Part shown: piece after piece, positions 49,842 through 61,744 of the stretch
Layout: each line of letters opens with the position of its first letter
Numbering within the stretch: the first letter of the stretch is position 1
Assembly (NCBI RefSeq): GCF_000189635.1
Contig: NW_002476522.1
Span: 124,001-188,000 of the forward strand
Source of the DNA: Tetrahymena thermophila SB210
Lineage: Eukaryota; Ciliophora; Oligohymenophorea; Hymenostomatida; Tetrahymenidae
Direction of reading: 5' to 3'
Length of the DNA stretch: 64,000 nucleotides
Notes under the pieces: generated by a model
Seen by the model: only the letters and a program-made list of their open reading frames with translations
Database searches by the model: none
Told to the model about the DNA's origin: nothing
Translations under genes and position numbers: made by a program

Positions 49842-51600
49842 TCACTGCTCTTTTAATTTATTTACACTAGAATTTGTATTTATTTATTTATTATAATTTT
49901 TATTTATGAATTACTCAGTTTCAAATTTAAGATCCAAAGACAATCTTTCATATCTAAAAACTAAAACTAAAATTAATATCAGAGAAATATTTGATTAGAT
50001 TAATATTATTTGTAAGAGGGTAATAGATGGATGCAACATTTGCTCAGCTCTTTTTAAAAATTATTAATTAAAATTAGAAAATTAATTTATAAAAAGAATA
50101 AATAAATACCCTGGAAACTAAAGTTCACCTTGGAGTGGATTGAATATTATACTATTCTAAATTATTTGTCTAAATCCAAAAAGCAAATATGATGAAGAAG
50201 TATTAATTTAGCACTACCCTTAATAGCCTATAAACATAAACTCTGCCAAAGGGATGCTAATCTTATACTGGCTAGTATATATATATAAACTTGGAAATTA
50301 TGATGCACATTCACATGAAAAACAATTAGTTAATTATGTGTATGAGTTTGAAAAGTATTCACTGTATTTATCCTTTAAATATTTAGCTATTTCTTATTTT
50401 AATTTTAAAAGAATTTAATTTTGACCGGCGATTTAAAATAAAATGTATCTACTTATAGGAAGAGCTGAGTAAGTATAAGTTTGAATTATAAAATTTTTAA
50501 AATGAGCAATAGCTGTCATGTCAGTATCTCCTAAAAATATTCCAGCCATTTATACATCCTAGAGTAAAAAAAATTAATTTTATAAAACCTCTAAATTAAA
50601 TAGATGTATGTATGTATGCATAAATGTATAAATTTACCCAATTGTTACTAGAATAAGTCTTTAATATAGGATAAGAAATGTTGGTTGTAATATTATAATT
50701 TATTTCAAATAAATCATTTGAATTGAAAGTGCTTCCACTTATTTAAAAATTAGGACTCTAATAAATTAATAAATAAATAATAAAATAATTTAACGTAGTT
50801 TATTTGATAATTTGTTAAATATAATTTACAATTAGTTAGTTTTACTAGTATCCTTATATAAAAATGTTATTTTTATTTCCATTTGCTAAATTTAGAAGTC
50901 CATTTCCTATCTATAGAAATTGATATGAAAAAAAATAAATATTTTTTTAAATGTTACACATATTTTTTGAGTAAGTTCATTGACAGAAATAAATTATAAT
51001 TAAATAGAAGTGTCGTTATCTTCAGAAAGGATAAAGCTTTCAGATTCTAAATCTCCTTTGATAATGAATTTTTCTTGAAAATTCTTTAGAAAAAAAAAAT
51101 TAAAAAAAATATATTTAATTAATTAATTAATTAATAATGAATGGATGAAGAACTGTATACTTAAGTGTAGTCTTTTTGTATTATTTATAAAGTTGTTGAT
51201 TATTCCTCTTCAAAATACCAAACTGGCTAGTAATTTAGTGGCAATTAATAATCTGAATTCAAATCACAGTAGCCTTAATATGGTAATCTTGAATTGAAAA
51301 CAAAGTTCATAGTGTCTGCCAAGGGTATTTATATAATCTATAATATTTATATATCATTTTTATTTTTAGTAGATTATTTATTTATTTTTTGTTAATTACT
51401 GGATTAGAAAGAATGAAACTAATTAAGATAGTTTACTATGGATATCCTATTCTAATGCTAATCTAACAAATAAGAACCATTTAATCTCTAAAGTCTTTTA
51501 AAGTTTTGCATTTTTCAAAGGAAAAGGGTATTTTATTTGAAAAGGTGCTTTAGATAACACATATAAAAATAAATACTGTAAGAAATAACTAACTACGCAT
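49842..51600 (-). CDS. Secreted, membrane-anchored A1 aspartic-protease-like protein, probably inactive (array member 1)
   Basis: About 8-9 exons encode a protein of roughly 400-430 aa. The signal peptide is MRSQLFLTVFIFICVIQS. The pepsin N-lobe landmark IRIGYPQQTILIS is followed by FILSNP instead of FDTGSS, then a Cys-containing strand after MNFVFNS. The C-lobe reads DVQMAGIFLGD, AHFKNFIIQTYTYSALP (pepsin has AIVDTGTSL here), and CFSCECASQFPSLYIYT. It continues with YKISIPLAEF, GQCQI, and LLFGFRQIIQNSIIFNPLQ, the place of WILGDxFLRxYYxVFD. A C-terminal TM helix (IILIQSNISLILILVLVF) and a short charged tail follow. Both catalytic Asp-Thr-Gly motifs are missing, so peptidase activity is unlikely. 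Neighbours at 53005, 56465, 59733 and 61745 are homologues on the same strand. Confidence 0.75.
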
Positions 51601-53004
51601 TCAATATGTTAGCTAACTAATGTTAAATTAAAATTCTAGACTACAAAAGCTATTTATCTAAAATGTAAACTGTGATATTTACTTATTGCCTATGATAGAA
51701 CTTAAAAAAATTTATTAACTGAATAGTATATTTGTTTTTATATTGATTGTAATTTTTTTTCAATAATTTATTTATTTTAATTTTTTTTATGAATTTGCAA
51801 ACTTGTTTTTTATTTATATTATTGTGTATTATTTCTAACTCTGGAAAATAAGAAGTTAATTTTTTTAATTAATATATGAATAAATAAAATAAAAGTAGAA
51901 TTTATCAGAAATTAATAATTTAAAAAACTTAATGACACTAAAATTTTATTGCTTGCAAGTAGGTTTGATTACAATTTTTATAATTGTTTTGTGCATATAA
52001 GTAAAAATAATTGATTCAAGCAGTGTTTGATATATATTTCTTTTAGAGTAAATGAAGAAAAAGCTTTGATAGAAAAGTATAAAAATAGATTTTCAACTAA
52101 GATAACTAAGATAAACTAAATATGTATAATAAAAATCCTTAAAATATAATTAATCATTTAAAAATTACTCAATTTTTTAACAACTTTAAATATTATTATT
52201 TCATTTTTAATGAACTAATCATGCTTGTCCTAAAAATACTGATGAAAATTGTAAGCTTTTAGTTACATTTATTCAATTGAAAGAAAGGGGAAAAAAAATC
52301 AAATTAATTTATAGCTAGTAAATGTATAAATATTAATGTAATGAAAATAAAAATACTTTGGATTTATTTTTCTTATTTTAGAATCTATCATAAAAAAAAG
52401 ATTATTGATAGTAAAGAAATCATAGTTTTATAAATAAAAACAAGCAAAATACACTGACTAAAATATAATTTGTAAAAGTAGAATATCAAGATTTTAAAAA
52501 ATATAATTATAATTAAAAACTTTTCAATGGAATATCACCTTTTGTTAGGTATTTAGGTTATATAAATTAATTTTATTAATTTAAAATTATTTAACTGAGA
52601 AAATCTAAACCGTTTTCACTTTAAAATTTGGTTTTTATTAAATTTTATTAATTCATTTTTTAGCTTAGTTAATCAAGATAAGTAGAAATAAGAAAAGTTC
52701 AAAAAGTTTTTAAATTTGATTAAATAAAAATACTAAATGATACTATAGGCACATTGGGAATAAATTAAACTTTTTGGGTTTGGTTTGAGTCTGTGACTAA
52801 TACTTTTACAAAACAAAAAAATATTTTTATTTAGGGTGTCAATAAATTAATTAATGAGAATTAATTTACAGTTTGTTTGTAATAAATATCATAGCATTTA
52901 TTTTATTATTGGACATTTTTTTTTATGATTAAAAGTTTTTGAAGAAAACATAAATTATAAAATGAATAACTATTTTATACAAGTAAAATATAAATGACAT
53001 AATA
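51601..53004. other. Intergenic spacer within the protease-like array
   Basis: A+T-rich with no supported frame. It separates array members 1 and 2 and should hold the promoter of member 1. Confidence 0.55.
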
Positions 53005-54704
53005 TCATTTTTGTTATTATTTAGCAATTCTAACAAGTTATAAATAATTATTTTTTTTATCAATATATTATTCAGTTTCAAATATAAGGTCTAAAGAATT
53101 TCTTTCATATTTAAAAAGTAATCCTAAAATAAATATAAGCCAAATATTTGATTAAATAAATATTATCTATAAGAGAGTAATAGATGGATGCAACATTTAT
53201 TTAGCACTTTTTTAAAAAACATTATTAAGATTTGATAATATATTAAAATTAAGAATAATTAATTACCCAGGGAACTAAAGTTCACCTTGAAGTGGATTGA
53301 ATATTACGCCATTGAAAAGTATCTGTCTGATACCAAACAATAAATTTGAAGAAGAGATATTAATTTAACACTAATTATTTGTGTTTGTAAACAGAAACTC
53401 TTCTAATGGAATATTAATTCTATACTCGCTTGTATATACATATAAATTTGGGAATTATGATGCACACTCACAACCAAAACAATTTATCAATGTAGTGTAT
53501 GAATCTGAAAAATACTAACTGTATTTATTCTTTAAATATTTTGCAATGCCTAATTTAAATTAAATAACTAATAAATATTTACTAGTTGAAATAAAAATAA
53601 AATTTACTAATAGGAAGGGCAGAGTATACATAAGTTTGAATAATAAAAGTCTAGTAATGAGCATAGGCTACCATATCCATATCTCCTAAAACCAATCCAG
53701 TCATTTGCACATCCTAAAGCAATTAAATATAAATTTTTAAAGATTGTTATATTAGAGGAATATATTTATTTATTTATTTACCCATTTATTAGTCGAATAA
53801 GTTTTTATAATTGGATATATAGTATTGCTTGTTATATTATAATCTATTAATAATTTAGCATTAAAAATGTCAACACCAAATTAAAAAATAGGACTCTAAT
53901 AAAAAAAAATTAATTTTAATTTTTGTTTATATTAAATAATTAATTTTACTATTAGCTTATTCTACAGATAGCCTTATATAAATATACCATTTTGATTTCC
54001 ATTTACTAAATTTATAAATCCATTTCCAACCTAAATAAATAAATCAATAAAATAAATTTAAATAAAAATATTTATTTTAAAGAATATTTATTACATATTA
54101 TGTAGTAGTAAAATTGTAGACAGAGATAAATTCCAATTAAATAGGTGAATCATCTTGAGAAAGATAAAAATTGTCTGATACTAAATTGCCTTAAATAACA
54201 GAGTATTCATCTAAGTCCTATATAAAAGTCAAATATATAAATGTTAGAAAGATATTTTAATTAAGTATTATTTACTTTAGTGTAGTTTTTTTAAATAGTT
54301 TATAAGCTTAGTGACAGTTTTTCATTAAAAAAGTGTAATTATTGAGGCTATGGATTCTCAAATTCACTTGAAGCATATTTGCACTTATTTTAAAGTGAAC
54401 ATTCTGTATTGAAAACAAAATTCATTGTGTCTGCAATAGGTAAGCTCAACTATTAATGTTAAAAATTATTATTGATGAAATTAAAGATAATTTTTTTGAA
54501 TACAGGATTTGATAAAATAAAGCTCATAGGCTGTTTTTACTTAGGGATTCCAATGTAGACATTAGACATGCAAGTAAAAACCATATTGTCTCTGAAATCT
54601 TTGAATATTTTACATTCTTAGATAGAAAAGGATATTTATTTTGTATAGGCATATTAAATAGCTAATATAAAGGCAATCATAGCAGAAAAAAACCAAGTAC
54701 TCAT
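53005..54704 (-). CDS. A1 aspartic-protease-like membrane protein, probably inactive (array member 2)
   Basis: It has the same exon layout as its neighbours. The start MSTWFFSAMIAFILAI is a signal peptide. The N-lobe carries VYIGIPKQKQPMS and FILSNP, then after a phase-0 intron LSLPIADTMNFVFNTEC. The C-lobe has DVQMTGLVLGDMD and TFIIQTYVYSALP, so Gln again stands at the second catalytic Asp. A C-terminal TM helix (IIFIQSNIWLIFILGLLF) and a charged, Gln-rich tail end at TGA 53005-53007. An ADT triplet near the first active-site region occurs here and in member 1 but not in the members at 56465 and 61745. It is displaced from the usual spacing and not followed by Gly, so I do not read it as a working catalytic Asp. 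Confidence 0.75.
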
Positions 54705-56464
54705 TTTAATAACTAATTCTATTTTAATAAGAAGTTTTATCAGTTAATAATTATTTTTAAAAATCAAATGTTATTTAAAAATTTCTTATTGTTTGATTGT
54801 ATGTATGTATGAATATATGAATGTAATCATTTACATTAACTCTTCGTTTGTAGACTTTTTATGAATCCAATTAATTTGGATTGAGTTTATTTGAAATTTA
54901 AAAATGTAAATAAATTAATCTTATACAAAATTTATTATAAGATTAATCATATATAAATATTAGGGCTGAAAAATTTATTTTTGAAAGAATATTTTTGCTA
55001 AATTAGTATTTGAATAAAAAATTATATATGATATAGAGTGTAATCAATTATTCATAAAAATTAAAAATGTTTAGTTTATTTTATGTATTTAGTAATAGTT
55101 GCATAATTTACTTGTTTTTTTGCTATTTTAATACATTCATAATTAAAAATGTCAAATTATATAGAAAAAATAATATAGAATGTATCTCAAAGAAAGTATT
55201 GGGGAATCTTTTAAAAAGCGAAGAAAAGAAAAAAAAATCAGAATTAATTAAAATTGAGGCAAATTTTAAATTAAAAAAAGAAAAAATTTATCAGATTAAC
55301 TTTTTATAGAAAAATTAAATTTTGTTACAATTTTTAAAAAGAGTCTTATTTACTTTTAAAAATGAACAAAATATTTAATGAAGCTCTATACAATAGACAA
55401 AACTTTTTCATAAAAAAATTTAAATTTTTCAAAAAGCTTTTTTGAAGTGAAAAACACTTTTTAAACTAAAAACAATAGACCAAATTACATGTAGAGCAAC
55501 AAATGAATTTTACTATTTAATAAAAACTAATTGCTACAAACTGAGTCCACAAAGTTTTTATAAATATTTCACATAAAATATAAATAATATTTATTGGATT
55601 AACTTAAATATATTGGCTAAGCATGAATCTTCATTACTAATTAAATAAATAAATAAATATAATTTCGCTTTATATAAATAAATGAAAATAATCTCTACAT
55701 TATATTTTAAACTTTTTAAAAATATTTAGAAAAATAAGACATTTTTTATCAAATAAATTCAGTAATATCTTCAAAGCTAAAATTTAAAGCACTAAATGAT
55801 GCTTAATATTTTAAATGTGTAAAAATTTATAGTAATAATAATGAACAATGTATACTCTTATTATAATTGAGAAATACTAATTTCAAATTTAATAAAAAAT
55901 AGCCTAAGAAATTAGATAAAATAGAAGAAAGTATTAAGAACCGAAGTAAATAAACAAACAAGTTAAATTTAAAAAAAAAATAATTTATTTTTTATATAAA
56001 TCTATGAGACAGACTAAACAAGTCGTATAAGTATATAAATAATTTATTTATTCCTTTAATTTAGAAAAAAGCATTAATTATATAAACTATTATATGGTAA
56101 GCTATTTATTTATTTATTTATTAATCTAATAATGATTTAAAAAGATATGCAGAATTTATATTTATGCTTTTTATATTAGTTAAATAAATACATAAATTAT
56201 TGTTTTACTACATACATATAAAGGGAAATAGAGGTAAATATTAAATTTTTTATTTAAAACTTGATTAATATTTGTATTTCGAATGTAACTTATAATTTTT
56301 ATTAAAAACATACAAAAAAACTGATTATTTTTTAAGATAAAATTTATGTAAATAATTAAATTTTATGTAATATAAATAATATATTTTAGCAAGGATGAAC
56401 TTTAATAATTAATTAATTAAATGGAAGTTTACAGTGAATATATTAATTAAAATAATATTAATAC
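54705..56464. other. Spacer within the array; a weak 104-codon frame at 55067-55381 (+)
   Basis: The only frame worth noting begins MFSLFYVFSNSCIIYLFFCY and continues Lys-rich to TGA at 55381. It has one hydrophobic N-terminal stretch, no recognised domain and background-like codon use, so it is doubtful as a gene. Sequence from about 56365 to the right belongs to the 5.3-kb duplication. Confidence 0.35.
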
Positions 56465-58900
56465 TCACTTTGCCTATTCTTTAATTTATTTAACTTATTT
56501 AACGATATTTTATAATTCGATATATTTTTTAATATCAAATTGCTTAGTTTCCAATTATAAATCTGTTGATACTCTCTCGTATTGAATCAACAAAGCTAAA
56601 AGTATAGCTATACAAACATTTGATTATATTAATATTATCTAAAAGTAAGTTATGGATGGATGCTACATTTGTTCAGCTCTTTTTAAAAAAAAAAAAAATT
56701 TATTAACATAAGCTAAAAATTAAATATTTGAATTACTCTGGAAATTAAAGTTCACTTTGTAGTGGATCAAAGATAACATTATTCAAAAGTATTTATCTAA
56801 TACCAAATAGTAAATTTGACTATGAAATATTAATTTCGCATTAACCTTAAGTATTTGTAAATGTAAATTCTTCAATAGGGATAGTAATCTTATATTCAGT
56901 TGTGAATATTTCTAAATTAGGAAAATTCTTTTCACAGTTACATTAAAAGCAATCTAACAAAACATATGCATCATCTTCGTTATCAAAATTTTCATTATAT
57001 TTATTTTTTAAATATTTAGCAATTTCTTTTGTTAAAAAAAAATAAATTATAAAATAAATAAGTCTAAATCTAATAATTAATTACTTTTTGGAATAGCTGA
57101 ATAAACATATGTCTGTATTATAAAAGTTCTATAATGAGCTATTGCTTCCATATTTTGGCCTCCTAAAGAAATTCCAACCATTTGCACGTCCTAGAGAAGA
57201 ATTAAATTAATATTTTAATTATCTAAATAAATTGTTTAAGAAATTACCCAAATATTATCTGAATATGTTTTTAGTGCTGGAAAAGAAGAATCTCTAGCAA
57301 AATTGTAATTTATCTTTAATCCATCTAAATTATTACCACGATTGAACTAAAATAGTGGAGACTTTTTAAAGTAAAGTAAAATAATTTAATTTTTTAAAAA
57401 AATTAATTAAAAATGATTTACAATAAACTTTTTCTGAAGATAACCCTGCAAAAAAATGCTGTTTTAATTACCATTTTGCAAATTAAAAACACCGTTTCCA
57501 ACCTATATTAATGGATAATTAATTAATTATTTAATAATATAAAAATATATTTTTTAGAATAGTACATATTGTTTTTAAGTGTAGTTGCGAATAGAAATAA
57601 ACTGCAATTAAATTGGAGAATCATTTCTAAATAGGTAAAATTATTCTGTATCTAAATCACCTTAAATTATTTGTCCTTCTAGTAAATTCTTTTATTAAAT
57701 TATTTAATTTTTTATAAAAATATAATTATTAAAATTAATGTTACATTTGTGTAGTTGGTTTATATAACTTATAAACTAGTTGAAATTCTTTCTTGATAAA
57801 AGTGTTGCGCATACTGTAAATTATGTCTAGCATATGTGCAATTATTTTAAATAGAGCACTTTGAGTTAAATACAAAATTCATTTTGTTTGCAATTGATAA
57901 ACTCAGCTTAATTTAAAAAATAAATTTTAATAAAGTTAAATATTTTTATTAATTAATTAATTAATTAATTTACTGGATTTGATAAAATTAAACTAATTGG
58001 TTGTCTTTGCTTAGGATTACCAATAAGCATTTCAAATGCACAACTAAAAACTTACTATCCTCGAAAATCTTAGAATATCCTACAATTTTATTATGGGAAT
58101 TATATTGATCTAGACTCAACATATTCAATAGTTAATATAAAAGCCAGTAAAGCAGATGCAATCAAACGAATCATTAAATAATTCTATTTTAATTTTAGTT
58201 ATTTTTTTTTATTTGAGGCTAGCAATCTTATTTTTAAAAATTTAATTACAAAAATATTCATGTTTGCTTATTTAGCTTTTATACTTGCTTTAAATTTCTA
58301 GCTAATTTATTTATAGATCTTTTGTTCTAATGAAATGAAATCGATAAATTATATTTCTGAAATTTAAAAGTTTTCTTAGATTTTTAAGGTAGAACATAAT
58401 TAGTTTGGTACTTTATGATTTTCATTAATAATTAATGAATAACTAAACTATTTATAGTTATTAAATTAAAATCTGACTTACTATTAAGCTAGAACAGGTA
58501 TATTTTAAACATAAAATCATTATAGTTTTGTAAGTTTTATTGTTTATGTAACAAAAATAAGAAAAATTTAAATTTTACTTAAATCAAGATGTTATTTATG
58601 GTAAAATATATATTGTTAATTCATTTAAATACATTTAATTATATGACTTATCTTTAAAAACAAAGAGTTCATTTACATTTCTTCATAGTAAATAAATTTT
58701 CAACCAATTATCATACTAATTAGATTTAAATTAAATTAATATCTAAAAATAATTATCAATGAAAATCTTTATAATCAATCATAAAGAATATGTTTATACT
58801 TTAGATAAAATTAAAAATTAAACCAGTTATAATTATTTAATTAGAAATATACTTATTATATAGAACAGTAGAATTAAAATAAATCATAAAAGTTCTATAA
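56365..58900. repeat. Recent direct duplication, copy 1 (about 5.3 kb offset)
   Basis: From a block containing ATATATTTTAGCAAGGATGA at about 56380, the sequence is nearly identical to that starting at about 61665. Coding, intron and upstream spacer sequence are all included. The match continues to the right edge of the window (64000 matches about 58740). Confidence 0.9.
56465..58174 (-). CDS. A1 aspartic-protease-like membrane protein, probably inactive (array member 3)
   Basis: The signal peptide is MIRLIASALLAFILTI. The mature part starts near RSIQFPQQNCRIF. Landmarks follow pepsin order: MLIGNPKQRQPISLILSNP, then LSLSIANKMNFVFNSKC, GQIIQGDLDTEQFYL, and VGNGVFNLQNGNQNSIFLQG. The C-lobe continues with DVQMVGISLGGQN, YRTFIIQTYVYSAIP, CFQCNCEKNFPNLEIF, EYKITIPIEEF, GQCEI, and LLFGIRQILLNNVIFDPLQ. 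A TM helix (LIQSNVCIAILLALLI) and a charged tail follow. No DTG motif is left in either lobe. Secretory-pathway or cell-surface placement follows from the signal peptide and TM segment. Function is unknown; a binding or scaffold role for a dead protease fold is inference. Confidence 0.8.
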
Positions 58901-59732
58901 ATTTTATAGCTTATGTAAGAAAAATAGAAAAATAATTTTAAATAGGTCAAAATTTTATTTATGATTAAGAAATAAATTTTAATTCATTTTAGATACATTT
59001 TTATTATTTAATCTAAATAAAAAAGCAAAGAATTAAATTCCTTTTTGTTTAATATATAAATAAATTATCTACTATCTTGCTTAATTTAAAATAAGCTTGG
59101 AAGATTTGAATTAAATTACTGATCTCTTTTTGCTTACTATAGTTTTTTAAGAAAATAATTAAAGATTAGAATTAATCACAAATAAGAAATAAATATCAAT
59201 ATCACAGAAAAACCATTAATTAATTTATCATATTAACTAAAAATGATAAAGAATCTTGTAGAAAACATTAATAGCTTTATAAAGTATCTAACTTTGATTT
59301 ATTTATTTATTTATTATATTGTATCTATGAAAATAACATTTGAGCACATTGTATTAACAAAAATAAAAGAATAATAAATGAAATTTATATATGAGCATGC
59401 ATGAAGTTTTTCATTTGTTTACAATATTTCTTCAAACTAATTATTATTTTCATATCTATTAAAACAATTTTTGCAATTTTTACATAAGTAAGATACGTTT
59501 GTTTTTAAAAAATCTATGATTTATATATTAAAAGGATAAAAATATATATATATTTGCAAGATTATTTAATAATAAATTATTATTTTTGAATTTTAAATAC
59601 TGATTCAAGCAAGTATTTAAGATTCAATCAAGAATATAGAAATTTATTTAATTAATTAACATTTATAATTAATTTACAAAATTATTTTAAGTTTAATTTT
59701 AAATAATTTAGAACTTATTTTATTATTCCCTT
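58175..59732. other. Spacer within the array
   Basis: No coding frame is seen. The left part (to about 58900) is repeated at 63440-64000. A weak internal repeat relates about 58490-58700 to 58862-59045; both begin TAGAACAG and share a TTTAxxxTTATGTAA block. Confidence 0.55.
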
Positions 59733-61330
59733 TCAAACTATGTTACTAATTATTTGGTTTTACTTGCTTGAAAAACATAGATTGCTAAAGTTTTCTATAC
59801 ATATTTCTTTTTATAACTACATTAACTCACTAATAATTTAATTTTTTTAAGCTGATATTTTTGATTGATCAGATTCCATTTATTTATCTTAGCTTTATTG
59901 TGTTTCTATTAATTTATTATTTTGATTGAAAATTTATTTCATTTTATCATTTTCTTCCAGTAAAGAGATATATTTAGTATTTAATTTAATAAACAGTAGA
60001 ACTAAAAGGCATATTTAAGTCTATCCAATAAAAAATATAGGATAATACAAAAATATAGAAAGGTACTTCATTGAATACTCTCTTTAGAAATTATAATTAA
60101 TAAAATTAAAAATCGCATTATAGTAATTATTTCGGGAACTAAAGAGTGCTATTTATTTAGTGGGTCAAATACTATGTTTTGATTTTAGATTTATTAAATG
60201 CCAAATAATAGATTTGTTTTTGAAACATTTATTTTGCATTCTTAATCACCATTTTTATAATAAAAATAACTAATAGGTATAACAAGTTTATATTCCTTTG
60301 TATAAATAACTATGTCTACAAACGATATTTCTTTTAAACATAATTCTAAGATTAGTAAATTATATCTTCCACCCTTTAAAAAGTATTTGCTTTATTCCTA
60401 GTTAAGAAATTCAAGTACTTCTTTATTTAGATAAAAATGTATGGTCTTTTATAAAATTCATTAATAAATAATTAATTTACTTCTTGGAGAGCAGAGATAA
60501 CATAAAATTTAATGATAACTGTCTGAAAGTGTGCTAACGGCAGAACATTTACGTTTTCAATATACATTCCTACCATTTAAAAATCCTTTATGCAAATTAT
60601 AATTTATTAATTAATTAACACTTCTGAATTATTGATCTCACATAATATATTTGAAAAATTCTATTCATAAAATGAATGTAAAATTTAGAATATTCAAAAT
60701 ATATTTCTGATATTTTTATTCTAATTAAAGATATTCTTTGATCACTGTTATAAATATAATTATTATAATTTTTACCCAAAGTTATTTGGAATATGTTGGT
60801 AAAGCAGGTAGTTGCTCTAAGCTTTAATCAGTATAATTAAATCTTAAATCAGTTACTCCTGATTTATCATAGCTGAATGAAAATTTTGGAGTCTTTATTA
60901 TAAAACAAATCAATTAATTTAAAATATTTTTAATATAATTTACAATTAACTTTTTCTATAAATATCCTTAAGTGAAAATGTTATTTTAATTGTTACTAGA
61001 TAAGTCTATGATACCGTCATTCAGCTTATTAAATGTTTACTTTTTCTTATAAATTAAAATGACTGACATAAACAAAATTCAATTCCATTGATATATCACT
61101 TGGAGAGAATTTAACTTGGTCAGCCACAGTATTTCCATTAAAGATTTAATTTTCTATTCTATTCTTTAAATATTAAAGAAATTAGTAATGCGATTTATAA
61201 TTAAAAATACAACATTTGGGCCTTTGTTCATTATTGACCTAAGAGTTGATGATTTTTTTTCTTCATAGAATAAATTAGCAATCGCTAAATTGCTCAAGAT
61301 TTTCAGAACTAAATTTATAGACTTTTTGTA
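59733..61330 (-). CDS. Divergent, apparently 5'-truncated A1 protease-like gene (array member 4)
   Basis: The C-lobe is intact and recognisable: DFQMVGMYIENVNVLPLAHF, TVIIKFYVISALQ, EYKLVIPISYFYYKNGDQEC and LLFGIQQIQNQNIVFDPL. Here Lys rather than Gln stands near the second catalytic position. After the TM helix (GQTQICLLVLLFIKL) the frame runs on to a much longer charged coiled tail (LEENDKMKQIFNQNNKLIE), ending at TGA 59733-59735. At the 5' side, FYEEKKSSTLRSIMNKGPNV matches the middle of the N-lobe. No signal peptide or IG.PKQ segment is found to its right, so the first exon seems lost or too diverged to see. The 5' boundary given is approximate. It may be a pseudogene or use an undetected upstream exon. 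Confidence 0.5.
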
Positions 61331-61744
61331 AAATATTCATTCAGTTTTTCTCTTTAATTAAGAGTAAATTGCTTTAAAGAATTATTAATTTAAAGAAAAT
61401 CAGAAGTAAAAAAATTATATATAAAATTAGAAGATATTTAACAGAATATTTATAATATAAAGAATAAATTAAAATATAACAAATTGAATAATTATAAGAA
61501 TAATAAATAACATTATAAATATAAAATGAAGATAAAGATAAAAAAATTTAATAATAGTTATAATAAAAGATGATTTAACAAAATAAGCATATTAAATTTA
61601 TCAAATTGGTGGTGGTTAAAATATTCATTATATTGGTTAAATAAAAGATTTTATGTAATATAAATAATATATTTTAGCAAGGATGAACTTTAATAATTAA
61701 ATGGAAATTTACAGTGAATATATTAATAAAAATAATATTAATAC

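Noticed and set aside
53005-54704. Reading the ADT triplet of array member 2 (also in member 1) as an intact catalytic Asp
   Set aside because: It is displaced from the normal spacing after the IG.P.Q strand, lacks the following Gly, and is replaced by ANK/ANN-type sequence in the members at 56465 and 61745.
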